A stretch of DNA of 64,000 nt, from the NCBI GenBank assembly GCA_937916505.1, contig CALFSW010000279.1:1-64000 (forward strand), given 5' to 3'. Of this stretch, positions 1-7,656 are shown one piece after another (position 1 is the stretch's first letter; every line of letters starts with the position of its first letter). The notes below the pieces were generated by a model. The model was not told where the DNA came from. It searched no databases and worked only from the letters and a program-made list of their open reading frames with translations. The translations under genes and the position numbers were made by a program. This stretch comes from an uncultured Verrucomicrobiales bacterium. GTDB lineage: Bacteria > Verrucomicrobiota > Verrucomicrobiia > Verrucomicrobiales > Akkermansiaceae.

Positions 1-1334
1 TCGGCTTGATGGGCCGGGTCGACAGCGAGATTGTTGACTTGGTGCGGGTCGGCGGCGAGGTCGTAGAGTTCCTCGAAAGGACGCTTTCCGAACCAGTGTG
101 CTTCTTGATAGGGAGTGAGTTTTCCTTCCTTACGGAGTTTTTTGAGCTCGAGAACGGGCGGACGATTGTCGCGATACTGGGCCTGGAGCATGGGGCGGTT
201 GGGGAAGTAGTTCCGAATGTAGCGGAGCTTGTCGGTGCGGACGGTGCGGATGCGGTCGATGGTGTAGTCGCAGCGGTCGCGGGCGGAGATGACGTGGGTG
301 CGAGGCTTGTGATTGGAGGCGAAGAGGTCGCGGCCGTCGAGGTGATCGGGCATTTCGGCTCCTCCGAAGGCGAGGGTGGTGGCCGAGAGGTCGAGGCCGG
401 AAATTAGGTCGTTCCGGACGGTGCCTGCTTTCAGTGCAGGATGATCACCCTTGATCATGCAAGGAACGTGGACGCCGCCTTCGTAGCAGAATTGCTTGTG
501 ACGGAGGGACTGGTTGTTGCCGTGGTCGGAGAAGAAAAAGATGATGGTGTTGTCGAGTTCATCGTCGGCCTTGAGTTGGTCGAGGATGTCCTGGATTTGT
601 TTGTCGGTGCCGCGGGCGCCGTTGTAGTGGGTGGTCCAGGCGCTTTGGAGGCCGGGGGCTTGGGGGAAGTAGGGCGGCAGGGGGACGGCGTCGTTCTTGA
701 GCTTTTGACCCTTGCGGACATGGCGGGCGTTGGCCTTTCCTCCCCAGAGCATGATTTGTCCGAACCAGGGCTGGTCCTTTTTTGGGCGGGCATTCCAGGT
801 GTTTTTGGTGAGGGATCCGACGTGTTGGGCGGTATTTCCCTGCCAGCCGTTTTGACCGACCACATAGTTTTCTTTCGATCCGACAGTGTAGAGTTTGGTG
901 CGGTCGTAGTGGAAGTTGTAGTCATCCTTGCCGCTGTTGAAGGTGAAGTATCCGGCCTCACGCATGAGCTCGGGGATGGTTTTGATGCCTTTGGGGAGGT
1001 GAATGCGAACGTCTTCCGGGACGATGCCGTTTTCCCGCGATGAACGGTGCTGGTGGGTTCCGGTGGTGGTTTGCATGACTCCGGTGATGATGGCGGAGCG
1101 GCAGGCCGAGCAGACGGGGGCAGGCATGAAGGCGCGTTTGAAAAGGACGCCATCGGCCGCGAATTGGTCGATGGTGGGAGTGTGGTCCTTGTTGATGGGG
1201 TCGTCGTAGCAGCCCATGTAGGGCGAGAGATCCTCGACAAAAATCCAGAGGATGTTGGGGCGTTTTGCTTCCTGGCCGAAGACCGTGAAGAGTGGCGCGA
1301 GGAACAGGAGGAGGGCAAGGGAGAGATCTTTCAT
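1..1334 (-). CDS. S1-family sulfatase, C-terminal end outside the window
   Basis: Secreted sulfatase that would hydrolyse sulfate esters, probably on algal or other sulfated glycans. The reading frame is open from an ATG at 1334 to the window edge, about 444 codons. It starts with a signal peptide (MKDLSLALLLFLAPLFTVFG), then the N-terminal metal-binding strand RPNILWIFVEDLSP. The formylglycine signature C-x-A-x-R is present as C75-S-A-C-R79. A later NTIIFFFSDHG segment supplies the conserved Asp-His of the metal site. The family and the need for Cys-to-formylglycine conversion are established knowledge; the substrate cannot be read from sequence. The 193-bp gap to the divergent photolyase-like gene must hold both promoters. 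The C-terminal portion lies beyond position 1. Confidence 0.93.
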   Translation of the reverse strand, partial: MKDLSLALLLFLAPLFTVFGQEAKRPNILWIFVEDLSPYMGCYDDPINKDHTPTIDQFAADGVLFKRAFMPAPVCSACRSAIITGVMQTTTGTHQHRSSRENGIVPEDVRIHLPKGIKTIPELMREAGYFTFNSGKDDYNFHYDRTKLYTVGSKENYVVGQNGWQGNTAQHVGSLTKNTWNARPKKDQPWFGQIMLWGGKANARHVRKGQKLKNDAVPLPPYFPQAPGLQSAWTTHYNGARGTDKQIQDILDQLKADDELDNTIIFFFSDHGNNQSLRHKQFCYEGGVHVPCMIKGDHPALKAGTVRNDLISGLDLSATTLAFGGAEMPDHLDGRDLFASNHKPRTHVISARDRCDYTIDRIRTVRTDKLRYIRNYFPNRPMLQAQYRDNRPPVLELKKLRKEGKLTPYQEAHWFGKRPFEELYDLAADPHQVNNLAVDPAHQA

Positions 1335-1527
1335 GGAACGTGGAGGATTTCAATATACGGAAAGCGACACATTGGACAATCCCGGATCCTGCTGGGTAAA
1401 GTCCGATGTCATTTCCGTTTATTATGAGGAGGGAGATTTACAGACCAAGTCCCGTCTATGTACGGGAGCATGGGGTCAAGATGGAGACGGTCGCTTGCAA
1501 ATGTGAGAAGGTGATTGATTTTCACGG

Positions 1528-2694
1528 GTGAATTATCCTGCGACACGTGATGCCGCGCTTGACCAACTGGAACAGTTTGTCGGGGTGTCCGGAAGATATT
1601 CCCGGGATCGCAATCGTGTGGTGCCGGGGCATGGCAGTGTGTCCTGTCTCTCTGCGGCGATTCGCCATCGACTGGTGACGGAGTGGGAGGTCGCTTCGGC
1701 TCCGTTGACGAGGTATGCGGCTTCAACCGTGGAGAAGTTCACCCAGGAGGTTTATTGGAGGTGCTACTGGAAGGGATGGCTTTCGCAGCGGCCGCAGGTT
1801 TGGAAGGACTATCTTCGGGGGATTGAAGAGCATCCGGGAGCTGAAAGAATTCGGAGAGGTGAAGGGCCGGTGGGGGTGATGAATGGGTTTACGAGGGAGT
1901 TGAGGGAGACTGGGTACTTGCATAATCATGCTCGGATGTGGTTTGCGGCGTATTGGGTGCATGTGGCGCGATTGCCCTGGCAGTTGGGGGCAAAGTTTTT
2001 TCAGGATCACCTGCTGGATTTTGATCCGGCGGCGAACACGCTGTCCTGGCGGTGGGTCTCGGGCTTGCAGACGCCGGGCAAAACCTATCTGCCACGGCGG
2101 GGGAATATTGAAAAATACCTGCACCCGGATTTGCTCGATCCGGAAGGACTGGAGCAGCTTGAAAATCCCGTCGCGTTTTTGCCCGAAATTATTGAAAATC
2201 CGGCTGTGACTCGTCCGGGTTTGCCGGAAAATTCCCTGCCCGAAGGGGACTTTGTTCTCTGGGTTCATGAGGAGGATTTACATCCTGAAATTTCCCCGCT
2301 GGCGAAGCTCAAACCCTCGCGAATTGTGGTGGCCGGGGACTTCTCAGGAAGGTCGAAGCTCCAAAAAGCATGGCTGGGTAAAGCGCTCGATGATGCGGCG
2401 GTGAGGGCGGAAAAGCACTTTGGCGTTTTGGCGGTGCGAGTCGGGGATCTCGTCGCGTGGGCGCGTGAGAATGGGGTTTCAGAAGTGGTGGCGCTGCGGC
2501 CCGAGGTTGGACCGCTTGACGATTTCATTCCTTCGATCGAAGCGGCCGGGGTAAAGATGAATTTGATTGTCAGGCCCGAAGATCGCTTTCTTCGGGCGTT
2601 CGCGGCGGCGGGGTTCTTTGGTTTCTGGAAGAAGCTGCAGGGGAGAATGGAAAAGGGGGAATTCCCGCTGGAGGGGAATGGGATGTTGCTGTGA
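1528..2694 (+). CDS. Photolyase/cryptochrome-like flavoprotein with reversed domain order
   Basis: The first ~230 residues match the helical FAD-binding domain of DNA photolyases and cryptochromes: FTQEVYWRCYWKGWL, TGYLHNHARMWFAAYW, and FDPAANTLSWRWVSG with the Asn that normally lies near flavin N5. In ordinary photolyases an alpha/beta antenna domain comes first. Here residues ~245-388 look like that Rossmann-type domain placed after the FAD domain, beginning FVLWVHEEDLHPEISPLA, which resembles the usual N-terminal start (vLWfRrDLRlhDNpaL). The protein is 388 aa from a GTG at 1528; the GTG at 1511 runs into a stop after six codons. A DNA-repair or light-sensing role is inferred; lesion type and chromophore are unknown. 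It converges on ispA. Confidence 0.8.
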   Translation: MNYPATRDAALDQLEQFVGVSGRYSRDRNRVVPGHGSVSCLSAAIRHRLVTEWEVASAPLTRYAASTVEKFTQEVYWRCYWKGWLSQRPQVWKDYLRGIEEHPGAERIRRGEGPVGVMNGFTRELRETGYLHNHARMWFAAYWVHVARLPWQLGAKFFQDHLLDFDPAANTLSWRWVSGLQTPGKTYLPRRGNIEKYLHPDLLDPEGLEQLENPVAFLPEIIENPAVTRPGLPENSLPEGDFVLWVHEEDLHPEISPLAKLKPSRIVVAGDFSGRSKLQKAWLGKALDDAAVRAEKHFGVLAVRVGDLVAWARENGVSEVVALRPEVGPLDDFIPSIEAAGVKMNLIVRPEDRFLRAFAAAGFFGFWKKLQGRMEKGEFPLEGNGMLL

Positions 2695-2727
2695 AGCGGC
2701 TGAGGGGTGGGACGGCCATACAGGGCT

Positions 2728-2792
2728 CCGGGTTTCGCTACGTAAAAAACCCGGGCGGTGCCCAAGGTTATCTTGGTTCGCCCCTTTGGGGC
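2728..2792. repeat. Three consecutive hairpins between convergent genes
   Basis: Three back-to-back inverted repeats fill the 141-bp gap between two convergent genes. Stem 1 is CCGGGTTT (2728-2735) with AAACCCGG (2747-2754). Stem 2 is CCAAG (2762-2766) with CTTGG (2772-2776). Stem 3 is GCCCC (2780-2784) with GGGGC (2788-2792). No T-tract follows, so a classical intrinsic terminator is uncertain. The compact multi-stem form is typical of dispersed extragenic repeats, but only one copy is visible in this window. Confidence 0.5.
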
Positions 2793-2835
2793 TGTGGAGG
2801 TTTGGGGAGAGAGATGAAGAATGTGGAGAGGGAAT

Positions 2836-3720
2836 CTAAAATTCCCGGTCGAGGAGGTAGTGGGCGATTTCCTCGAGGCGCTTTCCTTTCTTTCCGAAGA
2901 CACTGAGAACATCGAGGGCCTTTTTGGTGAGGCGGGCGGCTTCCTTTTTCGATTTTTCAAGGCCGAGGATGGAGGGGTAGGTCGCTTTATCGACGGCTTC
3001 GTCTTTGCCGGCGGTCTTGCCGAGTTGTTCGGTGGATTGGGTGACATCAAGGATATCGTCGATGACCTGGAAGGCGAGGCCGAGGTTGTAGCCGAAGGTG
3101 GTGAGGGCGTCCAACTGGCGGACGGTCGCGTTGGCGGTCATGCCTCCGAGGCGCAGGGAGGTGGTGAGGAGGGCCGCGGTTTTGTTTTCGTGAATGCGGA
3201 CGAGCTGGGCTTTGGTGAGGTCTTTCCCTTCCCCTTCGAGGTCGAGGACTTGTCCGCCGATGAGCTTTTTGGAGCCGCCGCACTCGGAAAATTCGAGGAG
3301 GATGTCTTTGAGTGAGTAGCGTTTGGTGGTCGGGGTGTGGGCGAGGACGGTGAAGGCTTCGGTTAAAAGGGCGTCTCCGATCAGGATGGCCATGCCCTCG
3401 CCATAGACCTTGTGAGAAGTGGGGCGGCCACGGCGGAGGTCATCATCGTCCATGCTGGGGAGATCATCGTGGACGAGAGAATAGGTGTGCATGATCTCGA
3501 CGGAGCAGGCCGGTGGGAGGGCGTCCTCGATCCCACCGCCACAGGCTTCGGCCGCAGCGAGGGTCAGGATGGGGCGGAGGCGTTTCCCGCCGGCGAAGAC
3601 AGAGTATCGCATGCCCTGATGCACGGTTTTGGGGCGGGCGGTGACGCGGGGGAGGAATTCGTTGAGGGCGTCATCAATGAGGCCTTGTTGGCTTTTGAGG
3701 TAAGCTTTGAGATCGGACAC
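2836..3720 (-). CDS. ispA: Polyprenyl (farnesyl/geranylgeranyl) diphosphate synthase
   Basis: Cytosolic trans-isoprenyl diphosphate synthase that condenses isopentenyl diphosphate with allylic diphosphates to make C15-C20 precursors for quinones, undecaprenyl carriers and hopanoids or carotenoids. Both Asp-rich motifs are visible: the first in HDDLPSMDDDDLRRGRPTSH and the second in GLAFQVIDDILDVT. The RLRPILTLAAAEACGG stretch and the 294-aa length fit the IspA/GerC class. The start is a GTG at 3720. Product chain length cannot be fixed confidently from sequence alone, so the symbol is by family. It is followed on the other strand by the selenoprotein-like peroxiredoxin gene, with a shared 77-bp divergent promoter region. 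Confidence 0.9.
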   Translation of the reverse strand: MSDLKAYLKSQQGLIDDALNEFLPRVTARPKTVHQGMRYSVFAGGKRLRPILTLAAAEACGGGIEDALPPACSVEIMHTYSLVHDDLPSMDDDDLRRGRPTSHKVYGEGMAILIGDALLTEAFTVLAHTPTTKRYSLKDILLEFSECGGSKKLIGGQVLDLEGEGKDLTKAQLVRIHENKTAALLTTSLRLGGMTANATVRQLDALTTFGYNLGLAFQVIDDILDVTQSTEQLGKTAGKDEAVDKATYPSILGLEKSKKEAARLTKKALDVLSVFGKKGKRLEEIAHYLLDREF

Positions 3721-3797
3721 GGTGGCGAGTCTAACAGGAATCGCCGGTAGGGAAACCGGTTATTGCAGAGATGCGGAATGGGGCTACTATGGAGGTC

Positions 3798-4301
3798 ATG
3801 AAACTCAAAACGTTCATCATTTCAGCGATGTCGATTCTTTCGTTGACGGCGGCGCCGCTCGAAGTCGGTGCCAAGCTTCCGGAACTTAAAGGAAAGAATC
3901 AGGATGGCAGGGAAGTCACGATCAAGGCGGCCGACGGTCACCATTGGCTCGTGATCTTCACGTATCCGAAAGCATTGACTGGTGGATGAACCAAGCAGGC
4001 ATGTTCGGTGCGGGACGCATTCGAGGAATTGAAGGGGAAGAAAGTGACGGTGTTTGGAATGTCAACCGACACGCCGGAGACGCAGAAGAAGTTCAAGGAC
4101 ACCCACAAGTTGCCTTATGATTTGATTTCGGATCCCGGGGGGAAGCTTGCAAAGGCGATTGGCGTGCCTGTGAAGTTCGGAAAATTCATGGGCCGACGGG
4201 CCTTGCTTTTCAAAGACGGGAAGCTGGTCTGGAAGGATGACAAAGGAGCGACTGCGACCCAGGGAGCGGACGTTTTAAAGGCGATCGAGGCCGCCAAATA
4301 A
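3798..4301 (+). CDS. PrxQ/BCP-type peroxiredoxin with in-frame TGA (Sec64), predicted selenoprotein
   Basis: Exported thiol/selenol peroxidase. From the ATG at 3798 the protein begins with a signal peptide (MKLKTFIISAMSILSLTAA). The active-site segment reads YPKALTGG-[TGA]-TKQACSVRD, which aligns with the PrxQ signature YPKD.TPGCT..AC.FRD. The TGA at 3987-3989 takes the exact place of the peroxidatic Cys (residue 64), and the resolving Cys five residues later (C69) is kept. The frame stays open after the TGA to 4301 with normal family sequence (VFGMSTDTPETQKKFK, LPYDLISDPGGKLAKAIGV). Read through, the product is 167 aa. A hairpin with loop GGA follows. In-frame ATGs at 3771 and 3789 are alternatives; 3798 gives the best signal peptide. 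If the TGA were a stop, the product would be a useless 63-aa fragment. Confidence 0.85.
4004..4025 (+). promoter_or_regulatory. Candidate bacterial SECIS hairpin, peroxiredoxin gene
   Basis: Downstream of the TGA at 3987-3989 the mRNA can fold as TTCGGTGCG / CGCAT(T)CGAG around the triloop GGA at 4013-4015, with a bulged U at 4021 and two G-U or U-G pairs. The distance from TGA to the apical loop is 23 nt. A G among the first two loop positions, a loop of at least 3 nt and a spacing of roughly 16-37 nt are the published criteria for bacterial SECIS elements. The pairing is seen in sequence; function is inferred. Confidence 0.65.
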
Positions 4302-4302
4302 G

Positions 4303-4773
4303 CTAGGATTTTTCCGCCAGACGACCTTCAAGCGCCTTCTTTAGAAGAGGGCGCTTTTTAATGAGGATGGGTTTGAGGGAGAGAATGACGCCCGCCGTTT
4401 TTTTCTCATTGTAGTGGAGCTTCAGAGTGGTGAGTTCGGGGTCGAACTCGGCGTTCTCCAGCTGGGTCCAGTAGACGAGGTTGAGGTTTTTTTCCGGCTT
4501 CCGGAGGGGGAAGATTTCCACGCCCAGAGGAGTCAGAATGATGTAGGCATGGCGGGCGCAACGGGTGCCCAGGCGAGCCAAAAAGATGGCGAGAACGAGG
4601 AAGGGAAGGGGCATCCACCAGGTGAAGGAGGGATGTCCCATGAGCCAGGTGACCGTCAGAAGCAGGGAGAAGGCAAAGGCGACAGCCGCGATGACGACGA
4701 ATCCCTGGGCCTGTCCGGCACGGGTAAAACGGAGCTCTTTGTGAGGCTCGGAAACTTCCTTTGGGGCAGCCAT
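4303..4773 (-). CDS. Small membrane protein with PH-like cytosolic domain, unknown function
   Basis: A 156-aa protein not recognised by name. It has two hydrophobic segments (about residues 24-45 and 49-68) joined by a short HPSFTWW turn. A soluble beta-rich C-terminal half follows (AYIILTPLGVEIFPLRKP, LVYWTQLENAEFDPELTTLKLHYN), which resembles the bacterial PH-like fold of YcxB/YdbS-type membrane proteins. The tail is very basic. It converges with the peroxiredoxin gene (1-nt gap) and lies 3 nt downstream of the zinc peptidase gene, so it is probably co-transcribed with that gene. Confidence 0.65.
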   Translation of the reverse strand: MAAPKEVSEPHKELRFTRAGQAQGFVVIAAVAFAFSLLLTVTWLMGHPSFTWWMPLPFLVLAIFLARLGTRCARHAYIILTPLGVEIFPLRKPEKNLNLVYWTQLENAEFDPELTTLKLHYNEKKTAGVILSLKPILIKKRPLLKKALEGRLAEKS

Positions 4774-4776
4774 TGT

Positions 4777-5673
4777 TTAAAGGTCGCGGTAGTCGATGCT
4801 GAAGGTGTTACCCTGGCTGATGTCCCCCGTACGAAGGCCCTTGATAAACCAATTCATGCGTTGTTTCGAGGTGCCGTGGTTGAAACTCTCTGGTTGGATC
4901 TTTTGTCCGGCGTTCTTTTGCAGGGTATCATCGCCAATGGCTTGGGCCGAGTTCATCGCTTCCTCGATGTCACCTTCCTCGAGGAGGTTTGTGCCTTTGG
5001 CCCGGCGGTGTTGTTCGTTGGCATGGTGGGCCCAGACCCCGGCGTAGAAATCGGTCTGGAGTTCGAGTCGGACCGAAAGTTGGTTGTACTGGGCATCCGG
5101 GATACGCCCCTTCCTGCTGTGAACATAGTCGGTCATTTTGGTGAGTTTCTGGACGTGATGGCCGACTTCGTGGGCGATGACGTAGGCGTAGGCAAAGTCG
5201 CCTCCACCTCCGAGGTCGCGGTCCATCTGGTTGAAGAAGGAGGTGTCGATGTAGATGGTTTCTTCGGCGGGGAGGTAGAAGGGCCCCATACGAGCGTCGG
5301 CCACTCCGCCGGTTTTCATACGGGTCATGCCATCGTAGTTGACCAGCTTTGGAATCCGATATTGCGGAGGGAAATTTTGGCGTCCTCCATTTTGGCTGAG
5401 AAGTTTTGTCCAAATCTCTTCTGTCGATCCTTTGATGCTTCGGACGAATTGATCAATTTCCTTTTCGCGTTCGGTCTGGGGTATGGCTGGTCCCTGTTGC
5501 TGTTTTTGCTGGGCCATCTGGCTCATGACCTTCGCCGGATCCTGGTTCAGGACAAAGATGGCGATGATGGCCATGATGATGGCTCCGATTCCGCCGCCCA
5601 TGGCGACCCCTTTGCCGCCACCGCCACGCCTTCGTTCGACGTTTTCACTTTCTCTGAGGTTTTTCCAGCGCAT
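4777..5673 (-). CDS. YpfJ-family neutral zinc metallopeptidase
   Basis: Membrane-anchored metalloprotease of the YpfJ family. The N-terminus is MRWKNLRESENVERR followed by a Gly-rich linker and one transmembrane helix (about residues 25-43), which is the standard layout. The zinc-binding motif is H168-E-V-G-H172-H within YVIAHEVGHHVQKLTK. Further family blocks are YDGMTRMKTGGVADARMGPFY and RLELQTDFYAGVWAHHA. At 298 aa it has normal length. The substrate is unknown. It sits in a co-oriented run with FxsA upstream and the PH-like membrane protein downstream. Confidence 0.93.
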   Translation of the reverse strand: MRWKNLRESENVERRRGGGGKGVAMGGGIGAIIMAIIAIFVLNQDPAKVMSQMAQQKQQQGPAIPQTEREKEIDQFVRSIKGSTEEIWTKLLSQNGGRQNFPPQYRIPKLVNYDGMTRMKTGGVADARMGPFYLPAEETIYIDTSFFNQMDRDLGGGGDFAYAYVIAHEVGHHVQKLTKMTDYVHSRKGRIPDAQYNQLSVRLELQTDFYAGVWAHHANEQHRRAKGTNLLEEGDIEEAMNSAQAIGDDTLQKNAGQKIQPESFNHGTSKQRMNWFIKGLRTGDISQGNTFSIDYRDL

Positions 5674-5696
5674 GGATTTTTTTAAGGGGAAATCTT

Positions 5697-6137
5697 TTAG
5701 ACGTCGATCACGTTTCCATCATCGAGTTTGGACTTTGGTTTTGGATCCCGGGGAGAGTTGCCGGGGGTGACGACGTGAAATTTCCCCTTCAAGCGCTCAC
5801 CCAGATATCCGGCCACGACAGAGCGGACCGGAGGAACGAGGAGGAGGAAGCCGACGGCATCGGTCAAAAATCCCGGCGTGATGAGGACGGCACCGGCAAG
5901 AAGGATCATGACGCCTTCGAGAGCCTCGCGAGCCGGCATGCGGCCCTGACCGGTGGCTTGCTGGAATTTTTCCATGGCTTTACGACCTTGCGATCGGGTT
6001 AGGGCTGCCCCGAGGATGGCGGTAAGAATGATGATGACGATCGTTCGCGGGAAGCCAAGGGCCGCACCGAGGGTCATGAAGAGACCGAGCTCGGCCACGG
6101 GGACGAGGATGAAGAGGATGAGAAGTTTTCCGAACAC
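5697..6137 (-). CDS. fxsA: FxsA family membrane protein
   Basis: Integral membrane protein of the FxsA family; the E. coli member, when overproduced, alleviates exclusion of phage T7 by the F plasmid, and its normal function is not known. Family blocks are visible: GKLLILFILVPVAELGLF at the N-terminus, the TRSQGRKAME loop, and LLAGAVLITPGFLTDAVGFL followed by PPVR. About three hydrophobic segments are present, then a hydrophilic tail. The start is a GTG at 6137. It precedes the zinc peptidase gene by 23 nt, so the two probably share a transcript. Confidence 0.9.
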   Translation of the reverse strand: MFGKLLILFILVPVAELGLFMTLGAALGFPRTIVIIILTAILGAALTRSQGRKAMEKFQQATGQGRMPAREALEGVMILLAGAVLITPGFLTDAVGFLLLVPPVRSVVAGYLGERLKGKFHVVTPGNSPRDPKPKSKLDDGNVIDV

Positions 6138-6273
6138 AGACTTGACGGCAACTTAGAGAGGGAGTGGGACTTTGCCACTACAAAGGAACGGGAAAAAGAG
6201 AAGGGGGCGAGGCCTTTCTGCTTTCGCAGGGCGTCGACGACTCTTTCAAGCTCCTGACGTTGATTGAAGGCAG

Positions 6274-6810
6274 CTAAGACCCGAAGTGGCAGGATTGAGG
6301 GAGCGATTCCTTTGTCGTAGCGGCCGGTTTCCGGGGTTCGACGACCTTGTATTGGGTCGTGTGAATGGCGGCTTTGATTTTAATTTTATCGGTCTTGATA
6401 GGGTCGAAAATCAAAGTAGCGGTGCCTTTTAAATAAGAGATTGATTCAACCCAGGTGACACCGCGGGTGTGGCCGAGAACGTGGGTGAGATGATTACTGC
6501 AACTTTGGCAAACCAGCCCTTTGATTTGGAAGGTGGTGCGGTGACCCGCAATTTTGACTCCGGCGGTGGTCAGCTTTTTCTTCAAGTCGGCCTCTTTGAT
6601 TTTAGCCGGATCGAAGCGGAGGGAAAGACGTCCGGCTTTTGGGGAATAGCTCTCCAGCTGGGCTCCTTCGAGGGCCGTGAGCGTATCGATGACCTTTTGA
6701 GAGGTATTGCCGACTTCCAGTCCCTGGACGACTAGGTCTAATCTTGTCTCGGCCCCCGGGGCGAAGGCAATCAGCGAGACCAGAAGGATGGAAATGACAG
6801 TGCGGATCAT
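6274..6810 (-). CDS. Secreted protein with two heavy-metal-associated (HMA) domains
   Basis: A 178-aa protein with a signal peptide (MIRTVISILLVSLIAFAPGA) and two ferredoxin-fold repeats of the HMA type. The second repeat (from about residue 95) keeps the metal-binding pair in GLVCQSCSNHLTHVLG. The first repeat (from about residue 26, GLEVGNTSQKVIDTLTALEG) has lost both Cys. The spacing and alternating strand/helix pattern fit periplasmic MerP- or CopZ-like metal carriers. A role in copper or other soft-metal binding is inferred. The start at 6810 is about 120 nt from the divergent PEP-CTERM gene. The last residues are Cys-His containing (SCHFGS). Confidence 0.75.
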   Translation of the reverse strand: MIRTVISILLVSLIAFAPGAETRLDLVVQGLEVGNTSQKVIDTLTALEGAQLESYSPKAGRLSLRFDPAKIKEADLKKKLTTAGVKIAGHRTTFQIKGLVCQSCSNHLTHVLGHTRGVTWVESISYLKGTATLIFDPIKTDKIKIKAAIHTTQYKVVEPRKPAATTKESLPQSCHFGS

Positions 6811-6930
6811 CTGTTGTTAGGAGAGCGTAGCAGAATCAGGGATATTTCTCGAATTCTGTCTTACGAGGGGAACATTGATGGTCCGGAGTGGTCGCTTGAC
6901 GCACGGTATTTCATTGTTTATCAGGACGTC

Positions 6931-7653
6931 ATGCACGCTCCAATACCATTTAAGGTCTTGATTCCTCTCGCAATTGCGTCCCTCGCTCCAGCCGGTGCTG
7001 CGGTGATTACTCTCACGGCTGGGGAAGGACGGATCGATGACCCGGTGACGAATGTCGACGATTGGACTCTTGATGCCGGCTATGTCGTCTCTGGATCGAA
7101 TGCCGTTATTTTTGAAGCGGGAGGTGATGGAACCGGAGTGGCTTTGGTCGTGATTGGGAGTGATTTGACGGTTTATCAGGACCGTGGAGATTATCAGGTT
7201 GCCTCACCAGCCGACGATTCCATTTTTTCGATTGATATCTCGGGATTCGCGGGTTCGGTGGTTTCGATCCGACTTGATGCCGATCTTTCCACGGCAACTG
7301 ATACCCTGACTTTGACCGCGACAGATGGCAGCTCGACAGTTTCCGACTCATTTGTGCTTCCTGGCGATGTTGCCAATATTGCCGGGGGGAACGACACTGG
7401 CTTTGGTCTGACTGCCGCCGATCTCGCGGGTATCGACGAGTCGACGGACATGCTGCAATTCAATGCCGCTTCCTACAAGGGGACGGGTGCGGATATTCTC
7501 CGAGCCGATTCTCTGGCCGGTATCCTCTACGTGAGCGAAGCTGCTCCGGCATCTATTCCTGCTCCAGGTAGCTGGGGACTCGTTCCCGAGCCAAGCTCTG
7601 CGCTTTTGATTGCCTTTGCCGGGGTCATTGGTGGTTTGCGCCGTCGTCGGTAG
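6931..7653 (+). CDS. PEP-CTERM sorted secreted protein
   Basis: A 240-aa secreted protein of unknown function. It has a signal peptide (MHAPIPFKVLIPLAIASLAPAGA), a beta-rich, Asp/Thr/Ser-rich body and a classic PEP-CTERM tail: VPEPSSALL, a short hydrophobic stretch, then GGLRRRR. Proteins with this tail are cleaved and processed by an exosortase; no exosortase gene lies in this window. The ATG at 6931 with AGGA a few bases upstream is preferred over an ATG at 6814, because it starts the signal peptide. The flavin oxidase gene begins 4 nt after its stop, suggesting one transcript. Confidence 0.85.
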   Translation: MHAPIPFKVLIPLAIASLAPAGAAVITLTAGEGRIDDPVTNVDDWTLDAGYVVSGSNAVIFEAGGDGTGVALVVIGSDLTVYQDRGDYQVASPADDSIFSIDISGFAGSVVSIRLDADLSTATDTLTLTATDGSSTVSDSFVLPGDVANIAGGNDTGFGLTAADLAGIDESTDMLQFNAASYKGTGADILRADSLAGILYVSEAAPASIPAPGSWGLVPEPSSALLIAFAGVIGGLRRRR

Positions 7654-7656
7654 ACG

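Noticed and set aside
1-1320. Long open frames on the plus strand and in another minus frame over the first sulfatase
   Set aside because: They are by-products of the GC-rich sulfatase gene; only the frame from 1334 contains the sulfatase motifs.
1407-1433. A third copy of the TGTCATT promoter motif
   Set aside because: TGTCATT is present at 1407-1413, but 13 nt later the sequence is AGGAGGG, not CGGTATA.
3771-4301. Peroxiredoxin as an ordinary nonsense pseudogene
   Set aside because: The single stop falls exactly on the peroxidatic position, the rest is undamaged and a SECIS-like stem follows; decay would not pick this codon.
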